Assembly (NCBI GenBank): GCA_016212185.1
Contig: JACRGX010000090.1
Location: 1-64,000 of the forward strand
Origin: Nitrospirota bacterium
GTDB taxonomy: Bacteria; Nitrospirota; Thermodesulfovibrionia; UBA6902; DSMQ01
Reading direction: 5' to 3'
DNA: 64,000 bases
The notes below the pieces were generated by a model. The model ran no database searches. It was given only the letters and a program-made list of their open reading frames with translations, and was not told the origin of the DNA. This document shows positions 41,781-50,442 of the stretch, piece by piece. Within the stretch, counting starts at the first letter, position 1, and every line of letters begins with the position of its first letter. A program made the position numbers and the translations under genes.

Positions 41781-42558
41781 AAAGATACCACATCAAAATT
41801 TCCTGCCCGGAGAACAGGCTTACAAGCGAACCCAGCGCAAGATACGGGCCGAACGGAATCCTTGAGCCCCATTCCCTTCCTTTGACAACAATAAGAAGAA
41901 GTCCTATCAAAGAACCGAAAAGGCTTCCTAAAAAAGTTGTAAGCAGCACCCCTTTCCATCCGAGAAATCCGCCGACCATTGCCATCATTTTTATATCGCC
42001 GCCGCCGAGAGCCTCTTTTTTAAAGACCGCCGTGCCAACGATTGCCACGAGATAAAAAAGTCCGCCGCCAAGGAGAATTCCTATGACTGATGCCTTGAAG
42101 CCGAGCGCCTCCCAGCGAAAAAACGGATCCGGAAGTATAGTAGAACCCAATATCAGCCCAATGGGGATTCCCGGCAGGGTTATACTGTCAGGGATTATCT
42201 GATATTCAAGGTCTATGAAGGTAATTACAATAATAGCCGATATAAAGACAAAATAAGCAGGCAGATGCCATGAAATATAAGGAAATCTCCACACTGCAAG
42301 CACATAAAGGACAGCGTTAAGAAATTCCACAAGTGGATATTTAATTGATACCCTGCTCCCGCAGGCCCTGCATTTACCGCCTAAAAAAATATAGCTGATT
42401 ATAGGGATGTTGTCATAGAATCTTACCGGTCTTCCGCAGGACGGGCAATGTGAAGACGGTCTAACAATAGACAGACCTTTAGGTATGCGGTATATGCATA
42501 CATTAAGGAAAGAGCCCGCTACAGCGCCGAATACAAAGGTTATGATATAAATACTCAT
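41770..42558 (-). CDS. pilD: Prepilin peptidase / N-methyltransferase
   Basis: 262-residue inner-membrane aspartic protease that cleaves and methylates type IV prepilins and type II pseudopilins. Two CxxC pairs (CPSCGRP, CRACGSR) lie in the N-terminal cytoplasmic loop; catalytic aspartates are in FIDLEYQIIPD and EALGGGDIKMM. Eight or so hydrophobic helices. It overlaps aspS by 4 nt and the kinase gene by 11 nt. It probably serves the GspA/GspB system seen at 3251-5610. Confidence 0.93.
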   Translation of the reverse strand: MSIYIITFVFGAVAGSFLNVCIYRIPKGLSIVRPSSHCPSCGRPVRFYDNIPIISYIFLGGKCRACGSRVSIKYPLVEFLNAVLYVLAVWRFPYISWHLPAYFVFISAIIVITFIDLEYQIIPDSITLPGIPIGLILGSTILPDPFFRWEALGFKASVIGILLGGGLFYLVAIVGTAVFKKEALGGGDIKMMAMVGGFLGWKGVLLTTFLGSLFGSLIGLLLIVVKGREWGSRIPFGPYLALGSLVSLFSGQEILMWYLYAG

Positions 42559-44351
42559 TCCACTATATCAAGCTTGATACTAAGCTCCCTGAGTTGTTTC
42601 CCATCAACAGTTGAAGGTGCATTGCTCAGAGGGCAAACTGCCTTCTGCGTCTTTGGAAACGCAATAACATCCCTTATTGACTGAGCCCCTGCAAGAATCA
42701 TCACAAGCCTGTCAAGCCCGAGCGCAAGCCCGCCGTGAGGAGGAGCTCCGTATTCCAGCGCCTCAAGCAGAAAGCCGAATTTTGAATTTGCGTCATCAGC
42801 GCCGATATTAAGCAATTCAAACATCTTATCCTGAATATCCTTCTTATGAATACGGATACTGCCGCCGCCAATCTCAAAGCCGTTTAATACAATGTCATAA
42901 GCCTTTGCCTTAACTTCAGTGAATAGTGAATGGTGAGCAGTGAACAGTTTCGGGTCTGATAAATTTAGAGAATGTAATTTCTCCATATCTTCATCTGCAG
43001 GAGATGTAAACGGGTGATGCATTGCCTCATACCTGCCCTCATCTTCATTCCACTCAAAGAGGGGGAAATCCGTTATCCACAAAAATTTATAAATATCATT
43101 TTTTGTCAGATTAAGTCTTTTCCCAAGCTCATTTCTCAGGCGTGCAAGCGAGTCATTCACAACCTTGCTCTTGTCGGCAACAAAAAGAAGTAAATCCCCC
43201 TCCTCCGCCCCAAGCCTTTCAGCGACTGTCTTAAGAGTCTGTTCAGGAAAAAATTTTGCTATGGGCGATTCAAAACCGTTTTTCACCTTTATCCATGCAA
43301 GCCCCTTTGCGCCGAATGTCTTTACCTCTTCAGTAAGGTCGTCCAGCTCTTTCCTTGAATAACCGGAAAGCCCCTTTGCATTTATTCCCTTTACCAAACC
43401 GCCATCTGCCAATGCACTTAAAAATACTTTGAAAGATGAATCTTTCACCAAATCTCCAACATCCTTAAGCTCAAGCGAAAATCTCAAATCAGGCTTATCA
43501 GAGCCATACCTCTCCATGGCCTCTTTATATGTCAGTCTCTGAAACGGCTCTTTAAGCTCCACACCCATGACATCCTTAAAAATCTTTTTCAGCAGGTCCT
43601 CAACAAGGGTCATTACATCTTCCCTTTCAACAAAAGACATCTCAATATCCACCTGTGTAAATTCAGGTTGTCTGTCAGCGCGCAGGTCTTCATCCCTAAA
43701 GCACTTCACTATCTGATAATATCTTTCAAAGCCCGACATCATGAGTATTTGCTTGAAAAGCTGGGGCGACTGGGGAAGCGCATAAAAGTGTCCGGGATTC
43801 ATCCTGCTCGGGACGAGGTAATCCCTTGCGCCCTCAGGAGTGCTTTTTGTAAGCACCGGCGTTTCTATTTCCAGGAAACCGTGAGAATCAAGATATTCCC
43901 TCACTGACTTTGTGGTCCTGTGCCTGAGAATAATATTCTTTTGAATTACCGGCCTTCTGAGGTCAAGATACCTGTGCTTGAGCCTCAAAAATTCAGAGGC
44001 GTCGGTATCATCCTCTATCATAAACGGCAGCGGCTTGCATTCGCTGAGAATTTTTAGCTCCTTTGCAACCATTTCAACCTGTCCGGTCTCAATCTGGGGG
44101 TTTTCAGTGCCTTCAGGCCTTTTCCGCACTTCACCCTGCACCTGAAGCACAAACTCATTCCTTATTTCATGCGCCGTGTTGTGGACCTCAGCGTTATCTT
44201 CAGGATTAATCACTACCTGCACAACCCCGCTCCTGTCCCTTAAATCAATAAATACAAGTCCGCCGTGGTCCCTGCGCCTGTTGACCCATCCTGCTATGGA
44301 CACACTTAAACCTATGTCAGTCTCCCTTACCTCTCCGCACCATTTACGCAT
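42555..44351 (-). CDS. aspS: Aspartyl-tRNA synthetase
   Basis: 598-residue class IIb synthetase with an N-terminal anticodon-binding OB-fold (GWVNRRRDHGGLVFIDLRDRSG), motif 2 (FRDEDLRADRQPEFTQVDIEMSF), a GAD insertion and motif 3 (GGLALGLDRLVMILAG). It is of the bacterial type, possibly non-discriminating. Around 42905-42960 the residues HSLNLSDPKLFTAHHSLFTEV replace the usual short loop before KAYDIVLNGFEIGG; this is encoded by a TTCACT-rich repeat and looks like an in-frame repeat insertion. The TTCACTGAAG/GTGAATAGTGAA words support this. Confidence 0.95.
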   Translation of the reverse strand: MRKWCGEVRETDIGLSVSIAGWVNRRRDHGGLVFIDLRDRSGVVQVVINPEDNAEVHNTAHEIRNEFVLQVQGEVRKRPEGTENPQIETGQVEMVAKELKILSECKPLPFMIEDDTDASEFLRLKHRYLDLRRPVIQKNIILRHRTTKSVREYLDSHGFLEIETPVLTKSTPEGARDYLVPSRMNPGHFYALPQSPQLFKQILMMSGFERYYQIVKCFRDEDLRADRQPEFTQVDIEMSFVEREDVMTLVEDLLKKIFKDVMGVELKEPFQRLTYKEAMERYGSDKPDLRFSLELKDVGDLVKDSSFKVFLSALADGGLVKGINAKGLSGYSRKELDDLTEEVKTFGAKGLAWIKVKNGFESPIAKFFPEQTLKTVAERLGAEEGDLLLFVADKSKVVNDSLARLRNELGKRLNLTKNDIYKFLWITDFPLFEWNEDEGRYEAMHHPFTSPADEDMEKLHSLNLSDPKLFTAHHSLFTEVKAKAYDIVLNGFEIGGGSIRIHKKDIQDKMFELLNIGADDANSKFGFLLEALEYGAPPHGGLALGLDRLVMILAGAQSIRDVIAFPKTQKAVCPLSNAPSTVDGKQLRELSIKLDIVE

Positions 44352-44557
44352 TTGTATTTCCTTTTTAGTCTAAAAATATACCTGGCCAGCAATTAAATGG
44401 CCAGCAATAAAGATGTTGCGAAAAAATTTATTTATTGATACCTTAACGTATATTTACAAATAACTGTTTGAAAATTTTATCGTATAAACAAATAAATATA
44501 CTTTAATAATTTTTATCAAGTTAAATAAATTTTTGAGTAATTTCTTTATTGCCTGAT
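44352..44557. other. AT-rich spacer between rluB and aspS
   Basis: No gene. A direct repeat GGCCAGCAAT(T)AAA occurs twice at 44382-44410; the rest is AT-rich and may hold the aspS promoter (minus strand). Confidence 0.5.
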
Positions 44558-45280
44558 TTATTTGCACCCGACTTCTTTTTTAAGTTTCCAAACCTCTTCA
44601 TCGGTAAGATGACGGTAACAGCCTGATGGAAGTTTCTCAAGCTCAATGCCGTTAATCCTTATCCTCCTGAGTTTTAAAATCTCATGACCTATTTTCTCAA
44701 ACATACGCCTGACCTGCCTGTTTCTACCCTCGTGTATCGTAATCTCCAGCCACGAGTTAACCTCCGCCTTTCTTATCTTCCTTATCTTTGCCGGGGCAGT
44801 CAAGCCGTCTTTTAATTTTACCCCTTTCTCCAGTTTCCTTATGTCCTCATCGTCAAGGATGCCTTCAACCTTCACAAGATACGTCTTGGGTATTTCACCT
44901 TTCGGATGTAAAACGGCATTTGCAAGCTCTCCGTCGTTAGTAAGAAGAAGAAGCCCTTCAGAATCATAATCAAGCCTTCCGACAGGATATACCTTTACCT
45001 TTACACCTTTTAAAAAGTCCTTAACAGTAGGCCTTCCCTCAGGGTCATACAAGGAGGTTATGCATTTTTCAGGTTTGTTAAAAACAATATAAACCTTCGG
45101 CTCAAACCTTCTGATAAGCTTGCCGTCAACCTTAATATGGTCTTTTTCAAAGTCAGCCTTTGTTCCCAAGACGGCAATCCTGCCGTTGACCTTGACCCGG
45201 CCCTCAAGTATCATCTCCTCAGCATTCCTCCTTGAAGCAATGCCGGATTTTGAAAGGATTTTCTGAAGTCGTTCTTGCAT
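44558..45280 (-). CDS. rluB: 23S rRNA pseudouridine synthase, RluB type
   Basis: 240 residues: N-terminal S4 RNA-binding domain (RLQKILSKSGIASRRNAEEMILEGRVKVNG) and an RsuA/RluB catalytic domain with the active-site Asp in GRLDYDSEGLLLLTNDG, then EGRNRQVRRMFEKIGH. Converts a uridine of 23S rRNA helix 89 to pseudouridine. It is divergent from scpA, as in many bacteria, where scpA, scpB and rluB cluster; scpB is not found here. Confidence 0.92.
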   Translation of the reverse strand: MQERLQKILSKSGIASRRNAEEMILEGRVKVNGRIAVLGTKADFEKDHIKVDGKLIRRFEPKVYIVFNKPEKCITSLYDPEGRPTVKDFLKGVKVKVYPVGRLDYDSEGLLLLTNDGELANAVLHPKGEIPKTYLVKVEGILDDEDIRKLEKGVKLKDGLTAPAKIRKIRKAEVNSWLEITIHEGRNRQVRRMFEKIGHEILKLRRIRINGIELEKLPSGCYRHLTDEEVWKLKKEVGCK

Positions 45281-45344
45281 TTCCCAGTAGCCTATCTTAT
45301 CACAAAACCCCTGTTTTTTCCCTGTATAAATTCTGAAAACCTGT

Positions 45345-45350
45345 TATAAT
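45345..45350 (+). promoter_or_regulatory. TATAAT box directly before scpA
   Basis: Perfect -10 box 7 nt before the ATG, no Shine-Dalgarno; leaderless expression is likely. Confidence 0.55.
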
Positions 45351-45357
45351 ATTCGCA

Positions 45358-46191
45358 ATGCCAGAGGTTACTGAGACAGATTTACCGCAGATTAATTCTG
45401 ACAACAGCCTGCATTTTAAACTCCCTGCCTTTGAGGGACCGCTTGATTTACTGCTTCACCTGATAAAAGAAAACAAAATTGATATCTACGACATCCCCAT
45501 CGTACAGATAACACATCAATACATAGAATATCTTGAACTGATGAAAGAGCTTAATCTTGAGATTGCCGGGGAGTTTATTGTAATGGCGGCAACCCTGATT
45601 CATATAAAGTCGCGTCTACTTCTGCCGCCTGAAGAAACTCCGCAGGATGAACAGATTGAAGACCCACGGACAGAGCTTGTCAGAAGGCTCCTTGAATACC
45701 GGTCATTTAAAGATGCTTCGTCAAACCTAAGGGAGCAGGAAAATATCTGGAGAAATATTTTTCACAAAGCGCCGCCCTCAGAGGGAGAGTTTGAGCCTGA
45801 ATTTGAGCCCATGCTTTTTGAAGTAAGCCTCTTTGACCTGATAACGGCCTTTAAAAGCCTTTTATCCAAAGCGCCTCCGGAGACCATGGAGATAACAAGA
45901 GAGTCCCTGACCGTTGCAGACAAGATAAACTTTATAATGGAAAAACTCACAACCGACTACGGCATAAAGTTTGAAGACCTTTTTGAAGGCAGTTTTGCAA
46001 GGATGACCCTCATTGTGACCTTCATAGCCCTGCTTGAGGTTATCAGGCTCGGGCTTGCAAAGGTATATCAGGAAAAGGCCTTCGGCGCAATCTGGATTAT
46101 AAATCCGCAGAAGATGAATACAGAACATGCAGAAGTTTCTGAAGGAATAACTGCCGCCATAGAAAACACACCCCTTAACTCCTCTTATTAG
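45358..46191 (+). CDS. scpA: Segregation and condensation protein A
   Basis: 277 residues, kleisin subunit bridging SMC and ScpB in chromosome condensation. N-terminal FEGPLDLLLHLIKENKIDIYDIPIVQITHQYIEYL is the classic ScpA signature; the C-terminal winged helix (MTLIVTFIALLEVIRLGLAKVYQEKAFGAIWI) binds the SMC head. The C-terminal 20 or so residues extend past the family end. A nested palindromic element begins 5 bp after the stop. No scpB gene follows, which is unusual. Confidence 0.93.
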   Translation: MPEVTETDLPQINSDNSLHFKLPAFEGPLDLLLHLIKENKIDIYDIPIVQITHQYIEYLELMKELNLEIAGEFIVMAATLIHIKSRLLLPPEETPQDEQIEDPRTELVRRLLEYRSFKDASSNLREQENIWRNIFHKAPPSEGEFEPEFEPMLFEVSLFDLITAFKSLLSKAPPETMEITRESLTVADKINFIMEKLTTDYGIKFEDLFEGSFARMTLIVTFIALLEVIRLGLAKVYQEKAFGAIWIINPQKMNTEHAEVSEGITAAIENTPLNSSY

Positions 46192-46196
46192 AGGAT

Positions 46197-46343
46197 AAAG
46201 CATACATACCTTCAAATCTTTAAGAAAACAACAATGATTATTATCTGTCATGCTGCAAAAAGTTTTAAGTATTTGCCTTGTCATAAAAAAAGGCAGCATG
46301 ACTTTAAGGTGTTGCCTTAAAGTTTCTCAGGCATATATGCTTT
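46197..46343. repeat. 150-bp nested palindromic element, copy 4 (inverted orientation)
   Basis: Ends AAAGCAT / ATGCTTT, a fourth terminal variant, lying between the convergent scpA and selD genes. Read on the minus strand it has the same order of arms as the other copies. Confidence 0.83.
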
Positions 46344-46370
46344 CATCCTTCATCTTTCATCCCTGAACCT

Positions 46371-47399
46371 TCATCCTTCAACCACAATCCTTCCCCTGCC
46401 CTTCACAACATTTCCAATCTCCCAATAGGGCATGTTTTTTCTTTGCGCAAATTGCCTGAATTTATTTATTCCCTTTTGAGGCACGGCAATCAGAAGTCCG
46501 CCTGAGGTCTGGGGGTCGGAGAGGATTAATTTTTCAGCGTTTGAAAAATTTTTCGGAAAAGTAATTTTATCGCTGAAAAATTTTAAGTTATTATGCGCGC
46601 CCTTGGGCGCAATGCCTGAAGCGGCAAGGTTTTTCACCTTTTCCATTACCGGAATTTTATCGTGATAAAAAACAAAATCAGTCTTGGAGTCTTTAACCAT
46701 ATTTAAGGCATGCCCTATCAAGCCAAAGCCGGTAATGTCCGTTGCGGCATGAGCGCCTGCCGCCAACGCAGCCTTTGACGCAGTGCCGTTAAGTGTAAGC
46801 ATTGAAACAATCGCCTTCTTTAAGTCTTTATCATTAATTGCCTTACGTTTAAATGCAGAGGCAAGGATGCCTGTGCCGAGGGGTTTTGTAAGGATAAGAA
46901 TATCTCCCGGAACTGCACCGCCTGCCCTTAGGATTTTATTTTTATCAACCCGGCCTGTGACAGAAAGTCCGAATTTGAATTCAGCATCTTCAATGCTGTG
47001 ACCTCCGATTAATGCTGCGCCTGCTTCCTTAATCTTTGCCTGCGCGCCTTCAAGAAGTTCTTTTATAACCGAATGCCCGTAATCGCAGGATGAAAACCCG
47101 AGAATTGCCAGAGCCGTAACAGGCGTTCCGCCCATAGCATAAACATCGCTCATTGAATTGGCGGCGCTTATGGCGCCGAATGTATAGGGGTCGTCAACAA
47201 GCGGCGTGATGACATCCACTGTCTCAACTATGGCACCGCCCTCAAAAAGGCATACCCCGGCGTCGTCACCGGGTCCGACAATTACCCGTCTGTCCTTATC
47301 CTCATGCAGGTTTGAAAGTATTTTTCTTAGATCCGCCGGACCTAATTTACCTGCTCAGCCGCCTGCTTTTACTTTTTGCGTAAGCCTGATTTTCCGCAT
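46371..47399 (-). CDS. selD: Selenophosphate synthase, selenocysteine-containing
   Basis: Makes selenophosphate from selenide and ATP for selenocysteine synthesis. The conventional frame (46371-47219) lacks the N-terminus, but the same frame continues upstream through one TGA (47355-47357) to ATG at 47399: MRKIRLTQKVKAGG-TGA-AGKLGPADLRKIL. The TGA is codon 15, at the place of the catalytic Cys of SelD enzymes, and is read as selenocysteine. A hairpin with arms TTAGGTCC / GGATCTAA starts 9 nt after it (47327-47345). The full length is then 342 residues, normal for SelD. GPGDDAGV and the later GGHSIEDAE, DITGFGLIGH and DPQTSGGLL motifs are intact. A -10 box lies 8 nt before the ATG. Confidence 0.9.
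47327..47345 (-). promoter_or_regulatory. SECIS-like hairpin in selD
   Basis: Arms TTAGGTCC and GGATCTAA (one G-U pair) with a 3-nt loop GGC, beginning 9 nt after the UGA on the minus strand. Bacterial SECIS elements sit just downstream of the UGA, so position and size fit. Confidence 0.6.
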
Positions 47400-47406
47400 A
47401 TTGAGT

Positions 47407-47413
47407 TATAATA
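47407..47413. promoter_or_regulatory. Bidirectional -10 element between selD and small gene
   Basis: TATAAT on the plus strand (47407-47412) overlaps TATTAT on the minus strand (complement of 47408-47413). The first serves the small basic gene, the second lies 8 nt before the selD ATG. The 30-bp intergenic space leaves room for little else. Confidence 0.5.
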
Positions 47414-47429
47414 CTTGAAAGGCCGTTTC

Positions 47430-47600
47430 ATGTCAAAAACAAGGGCAAAAAAGAAAAAGATAAAAAAACCCCGCCTGCCCCTTGAGGCGGTGCTCAGGCT
47501 CAAGGGCGCACACGCGCATGAAACCAAAAAAGGCAAAAAAGGCTACGACAGAAAGACGGACAAAGAAAAAACAGAAGAGGAAATGGAAGAGTTTGCCTGA
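47430..47600 (+). CDS. Small basic protein of unknown function
   Basis: 56 residues, MSKTRAKKKKIKKPRLPLEA at the start, then a middle LRLKGAHAHETKKGKKGYDRK and an acidic tail EKTEEEMEEFA. About a third of the residues are lysine or arginine. The ATG at 47430 follows AAAGG by 8 nt. It lies between selD (divergent) and hisA. I do not recognise a family; the charge pattern suggests nucleic-acid or ribosome binding, but that is only inference. Confidence 0.65.
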   Translation: MSKTRAKKKKIKKPRLPLEAVLRLKGAHAHETKKGKKGYDRKTDKEKTEEEMEEFA

Positions 47601-47621
47601 AAACGCTTTGTCTGATATACT
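47593..47621 (+). promoter_or_regulatory. Promoter of hisA
   Basis: TTGCCT (47593-47598), 17-bp spacer, TATACT (47616-47621). The ATG of hisA is 6 nt after the -10 box, which predicts a leaderless mRNA. Confidence 0.6.
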
Positions 47622-47627
47622 CAATCG

Positions 47628-48359
47628 ATGATAATTATACCGGCAATAGATTTAAAAGACGGCAAGTGCGTGAGGCTTCTTCAGGGGAAAAAGGAGGCTG
47701 TCACTGTTTACTCTGAAGACCCTGCTTCCATAGCTAAGCACTGGGCCAACATGGGGGCTGAATTACTGCATGTAGTGGACCTTGACGGCGCTTTTACAGG
47801 CACACAGAAAAATCTTGATGTAATCATGGAAATAAGAAAGGCAATAAGGATTCCCATTGAGCTTGGAGGCGGGATAAGAGATATTGAAAATATAGAAAAA
47901 CTGATTAACCTCGGCATTGACAGGGTCATAATCGGAACCTCTGCTATTAACAAACGTGATATGATTAAAAAAGCCTGTGAAAAATTTCATGGTAAAGTGC
48001 TTGTGGGAGTTGACGCAAGAGACGGCAAAGCCGCTGTCAAAGGGTGGGTGGAGATAACAGAGTGGGATGCCGTTGAATTTGCAAGAAAGATGGAGGCTGA
48101 CGGCGCCGCAGGGATTATTTACACTGACATTGCAAGGGATGGGATGCTTTCAGGTCCTAATCTTGATGCAATGGCAAAAATGGCTGATGCAATTAAAATA
48201 CCTGTCATTGCTTCAGGCGGAGTGTCAACGATTAACGACATTAAAAATCTGATGCAGATAAAGAACCTCTGGGGAGTTATTACGGGAAAGGCGCTCTATG
48301 AAGGGACGCTTGAACTTAAGGATGCAATTAGCATTGCAAAATTAGCATTGCAAAATTAG
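47628..48359 (+). CDS. hisA: ProFAR isomerase (histidine biosynthesis)
   Basis: 243-residue TIM barrel that isomerises ProFAR to PRFAR. IIPAIDLKDGKCVRLLQG holds the first catalytic Asp, IELGGGIRD a phosphate site, IIYTDIARDGMLSGPN the second Asp region, and VIASGGVSTIND the second phosphate site. The last residues (IAKLALQN) are encoded by a repeated GCATTGCAAAATTA unit, so the repeat has reached into the 3' end. hisF lies downstream, separated by a four-helix-bundle ORF. Confidence 0.95.
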   Translation: MIIIPAIDLKDGKCVRLLQGKKEAVTVYSEDPASIAKHWANMGAELLHVVDLDGAFTGTQKNLDVIMEIRKAIRIPIELGGGIRDIENIEKLINLGIDRVIIGTSAINKRDMIKKACEKFHGKVLVGVDARDGKAAVKGWVEITEWDAVEFARKMEADGAAGIIYTDIARDGMLSGPNLDAMAKMADAIKIPVIASGGVSTINDIKNLMQIKNLWGVITGKALYEGTLELKDAISIAKLALQN

Positions 48360-48380
48360 CATTTAACAATAATGCAAAAA
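48324..48380. repeat. GCATTGCAAAATTA tandem at the end of hisA
   Basis: Two exact GCATTGCAAAATTA units followed by GCATTTAACAATAATGCAAAA. Together with 48741-48779 it flanks the four-helix-bundle gene. Confidence 0.65.
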
Positions 48381-48382
48381 GT

Positions 48383-48739
48383 ATGAATAACAGCAACCAA
48401 TTAACAGAACGGTTACTCGATTTCACTGTAAGAATAATTAAGCTTGTTAATTCATTACCTAAAACAAATGTAGGAAGACATATTGCCGGGCAGATTTTGC
48501 GGTCCGGTACATCCCCCGGATCTAATTATGAAGAAGCATGCGGAGCAGAGTCACGGGCCGATTTTGTTCATAAGTTAGGTATTGTGTTAAAGGAATTAAA
48601 GGAAACTCGTTTTTGGTTAAAAATTATTTTCCATGCTCAGATTTTAGTTCCACAACGTGTTGACCCACTTTTAAAAGAAGTTGAAGAACTATGTGCTATT
48701 ATTGCAAAAAGCATTGTTACTGCAAAAAACAAAAAATAA
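48383..48739 (+). CDS. Four-helix-bundle protein (23S rRNA intervening-sequence family)
   Basis: 118 residues matching the S23/IVS-encoded family: LLDFTVRIIKLVNSLPKTNVGRHIAGQILRSGTSPGSNYEEACGAESRADFVHKLGIVLKELKETRFWLKII. Related proteins occur in intervening sequences of 23S rRNA genes and near diversity-generating elements (Avd); their function is not established. Here it interrupts the hisA-hisF pair and is flanked on both sides by the TTGCAAAAT repeat family, so gene and repeats probably entered as one unit. Confidence 0.88.
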   Translation: MNNSNQLTERLLDFTVRIIKLVNSLPKTNVGRHIAGQILRSGTSPGSNYEEACGAESRADFVHKLGIVLKELKETRFWLKIIFHAQILVPQRVDPLLKEVEELCAIIAKSIVTAKNKK

Positions 48740-48740
48740 A

Positions 48741-48779
48741 TTTAAAATGATAATTGTTAATTTTGCATTTTGCAATGTT
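48741..48779. repeat. TTGCAAAAT / TGATAATT repeat after four-helix-bundle gene
   Basis: Words TAAAATGATAATTG and AATTTTGCATTTTGCAAT; the right flank of the inserted gene. Confidence 0.6.
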
Positions 48780-48796
48780 ATGTTTTATGGGGGAAA

Positions 48797-49651
48797 ATGT
48801 TAGCTAAACGAATAATTCCATGTCTTGACGTAAAGAACGGAAGGGTTGTGAAGGGCGTAAGCTTTCAGAACCTTCAGGACGCAGGAGACCCTGTTGAGAA
48901 TGCAAAATTCTATGACGAACAGGGCGCTGACGAGCTTGTGTTCCTTGACATCACTGCCTCACATGAAAAGCGGAAAATCATCCTTGATGTCGTTGCGAAG
49001 ACGGCAGATGATGTCTTCATGCCTCTCACCGTAGGCGGAGGAATTAAAAACCTTGAGGACATAAGAGACCTTCTTAATTCAGGCTGTGACAAGGTCTCAG
49101 TTAATACAACTGCTGTCCATGACCCTTATTTTGTAAAAAAGGCTTCTGAAAGATTCGGCAGCCAGTGTATTGTCGTTGCCATTGACGCAAAAAGGGTCGT
49201 TACCAGATTAGGCGATGCCCCTGAAGAACACTGGTTCAGCGATCCGTTTTTAAAAGAGGTGCGGCTTGACATTCCGCCCTTATCAAGGGGGGGCAACGGC
49301 GGAATCTGGGCTATCTCAACGCATGGCGGCAGGAAGATGCGTCTTATTGACGCCGTTAAATGGGCCAAGAAAATGGAGGAGCTCGGCGCAGGAGAAATCC
49401 TGCTTACGAGCATGGACCGGGACGGGACAAAGAACGGCTTTGACATTGAGCTCACACGGACCATTTCAGAAACTGTATCAATACCGGTGATTGCATCAGG
49501 CGGCGTCGGAACGCTTCAGCACATTTACGAAGGGCTTGTGGACGGAAAGGCTGATGCGGCGCTTGCCGCCTCAATTTTCCATTACAGGGAATACACGATA
49601 AAAGAGGCAAAGGAATATCTCAGAGCAAAAGGAGTTCCTGTCAGGTTATAG
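48797..49651 (+). CDS. hisF: Imidazole glycerol phosphate synthase cyclase subunit
   Basis: Cyclase half of the HisFH complex, converting PRFAR and ammonia to IGP and [54 protein letters not shown] and VIASGGVG are conserved. 284 residues is about 30 more than usual: after VVAIDAKR the loop before THGGRK carries [14 protein letters not shown], translated from a CCGCCCTTATCAAGGGGGGG palindrome (49272-49303). The start at 48797 follows GGGGGA. hisH is not in the window. Confidence 0.95.
   Translation: MLAKRIIPCLDVKNGRVVKGVSFQNLQDAGDPVENAKFYDEQGADELVFLDITASHEKRKIILDVVAKTADDVFMPLTVGGGIKNLEDIRDLLNSGCDKVSVNTTAVHDPYFVKKASERFGSQCIVVAIDAKRVVTRLGDAPEEHWFSDPFLKEVRLDIPPLSRGGNGGIWAISTHGGRKMRLIDAVKWAKKMEELGAGEILLTSMDRDGTKNGFDIELTRTISETVSIPVIASGGVGTLQHIYEGLVDGKADAALAASIFHYREYTIKEAKEYLRAKGVPVRL
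49272..49303. repeat. Palindrome inside hisF
   Basis: TTCCGCCCTTATC / AAGGGGGGGCAACGGCGGAA arms, translated [12 protein letters not shown], the same frame as the glnE and nagZ palindromes. Confidence 0.7.
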
Positions 49652-49709
49652 CTAATCTAATTTCTTGCTTTATCCGTATAATCTGCTATAATTTCTCTAT
49701 ACATAAAGA

Positions 49710-50402
49710 ATGAACCTGCGCATAATCATAGTTGTCTTAATTCTGGTTGCTTCCCTGTCATCATTGATAGGAATATCCTTTAATTATTCCTCGTTAAAAC
49801 AGATTACTTATTCAGTCATATCATTAATTGTCGTTGTCGGGATATCTGTTTTCTATCTATATAAGCAGACCTGTTCCGATATAATCCGGCTCAGACAGCT
49901 TGAAGAAAAACTGCGGACGCAGTCCTTTACCGACGAACTTACCGGACTCCTTAACCGCAGAGGTTTTTTTACATTAATGGACTATCAGTTAAAGATAGCC
50001 GCCCGGCAGAAGAAAGAGGCCTTCATGCTTTATGTTGATCTGGATAATCTCAAGTGGATTAATGATACATGGGGGCATCAGGAGGGCGACCGTGCGCTGG
50101 CGGAAACTGCGGATATACTCAAAGAAACCTTCAGGGAGTCTGATATTATCGCCCGAATCGGCGGGGATGAATTTGTAGTCTTTTATGCCGGAACTCCTTA
50201 TGAAAATTTTGAGACAATCTCCGAGCGCCTGCAGAAAGCCATTGAGACTTACAATTCAAAACACCACCGTGGTTATAAGCCGTTATTAAGCACAGGCATT
50301 GCAAAATATGACCCTGAAAACCCAGTCTCTCTTGATAAACTTCTGTACGAAGCAGAAAGACTGATGTACGTGCAGAAAAAGCAGAAAGAAAGTCTGAAAT
50401 GA
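49710..50402 (+). CDS. Membrane diguanylate cyclase (GGDEF)
   Basis: 230 residues: two N-terminal transmembrane helices (about 4-25, 35-50), then a GGDEF domain with DELTGLLNRRGF, DLDNLKWINDTWGH and the active loop RIGGDEFVVFY. Makes cyclic di-GMP, the biofilm/motility messenger. There is no separate sensor domain beyond the membrane anchor, and no clear RxxD inhibitory site. TATAAT 17 nt before the ATG suggests its own promoter. Confidence 0.9.
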   Translation: MNLRIIIVVLILVASLSSLIGISFNYSSLKQITYSVISLIVVVGISVFYLYKQTCSDIIRLRQLEEKLRTQSFTDELTGLLNRRGFFTLMDYQLKIAARQKKEAFMLYVDLDNLKWINDTWGHQEGDRALAETADILKETFRESDIIARIGGDEFVVFYAGTPYENFETISERLQKAIETYNSKHHRGYKPLLSTGIAKYDPENPVSLDKLLYEAERLMYVQKKQKESLK

Positions 50403-50442
50403 CAAGTACTATAGAAATTGCTGCGGAATCAATCCCTGACAG

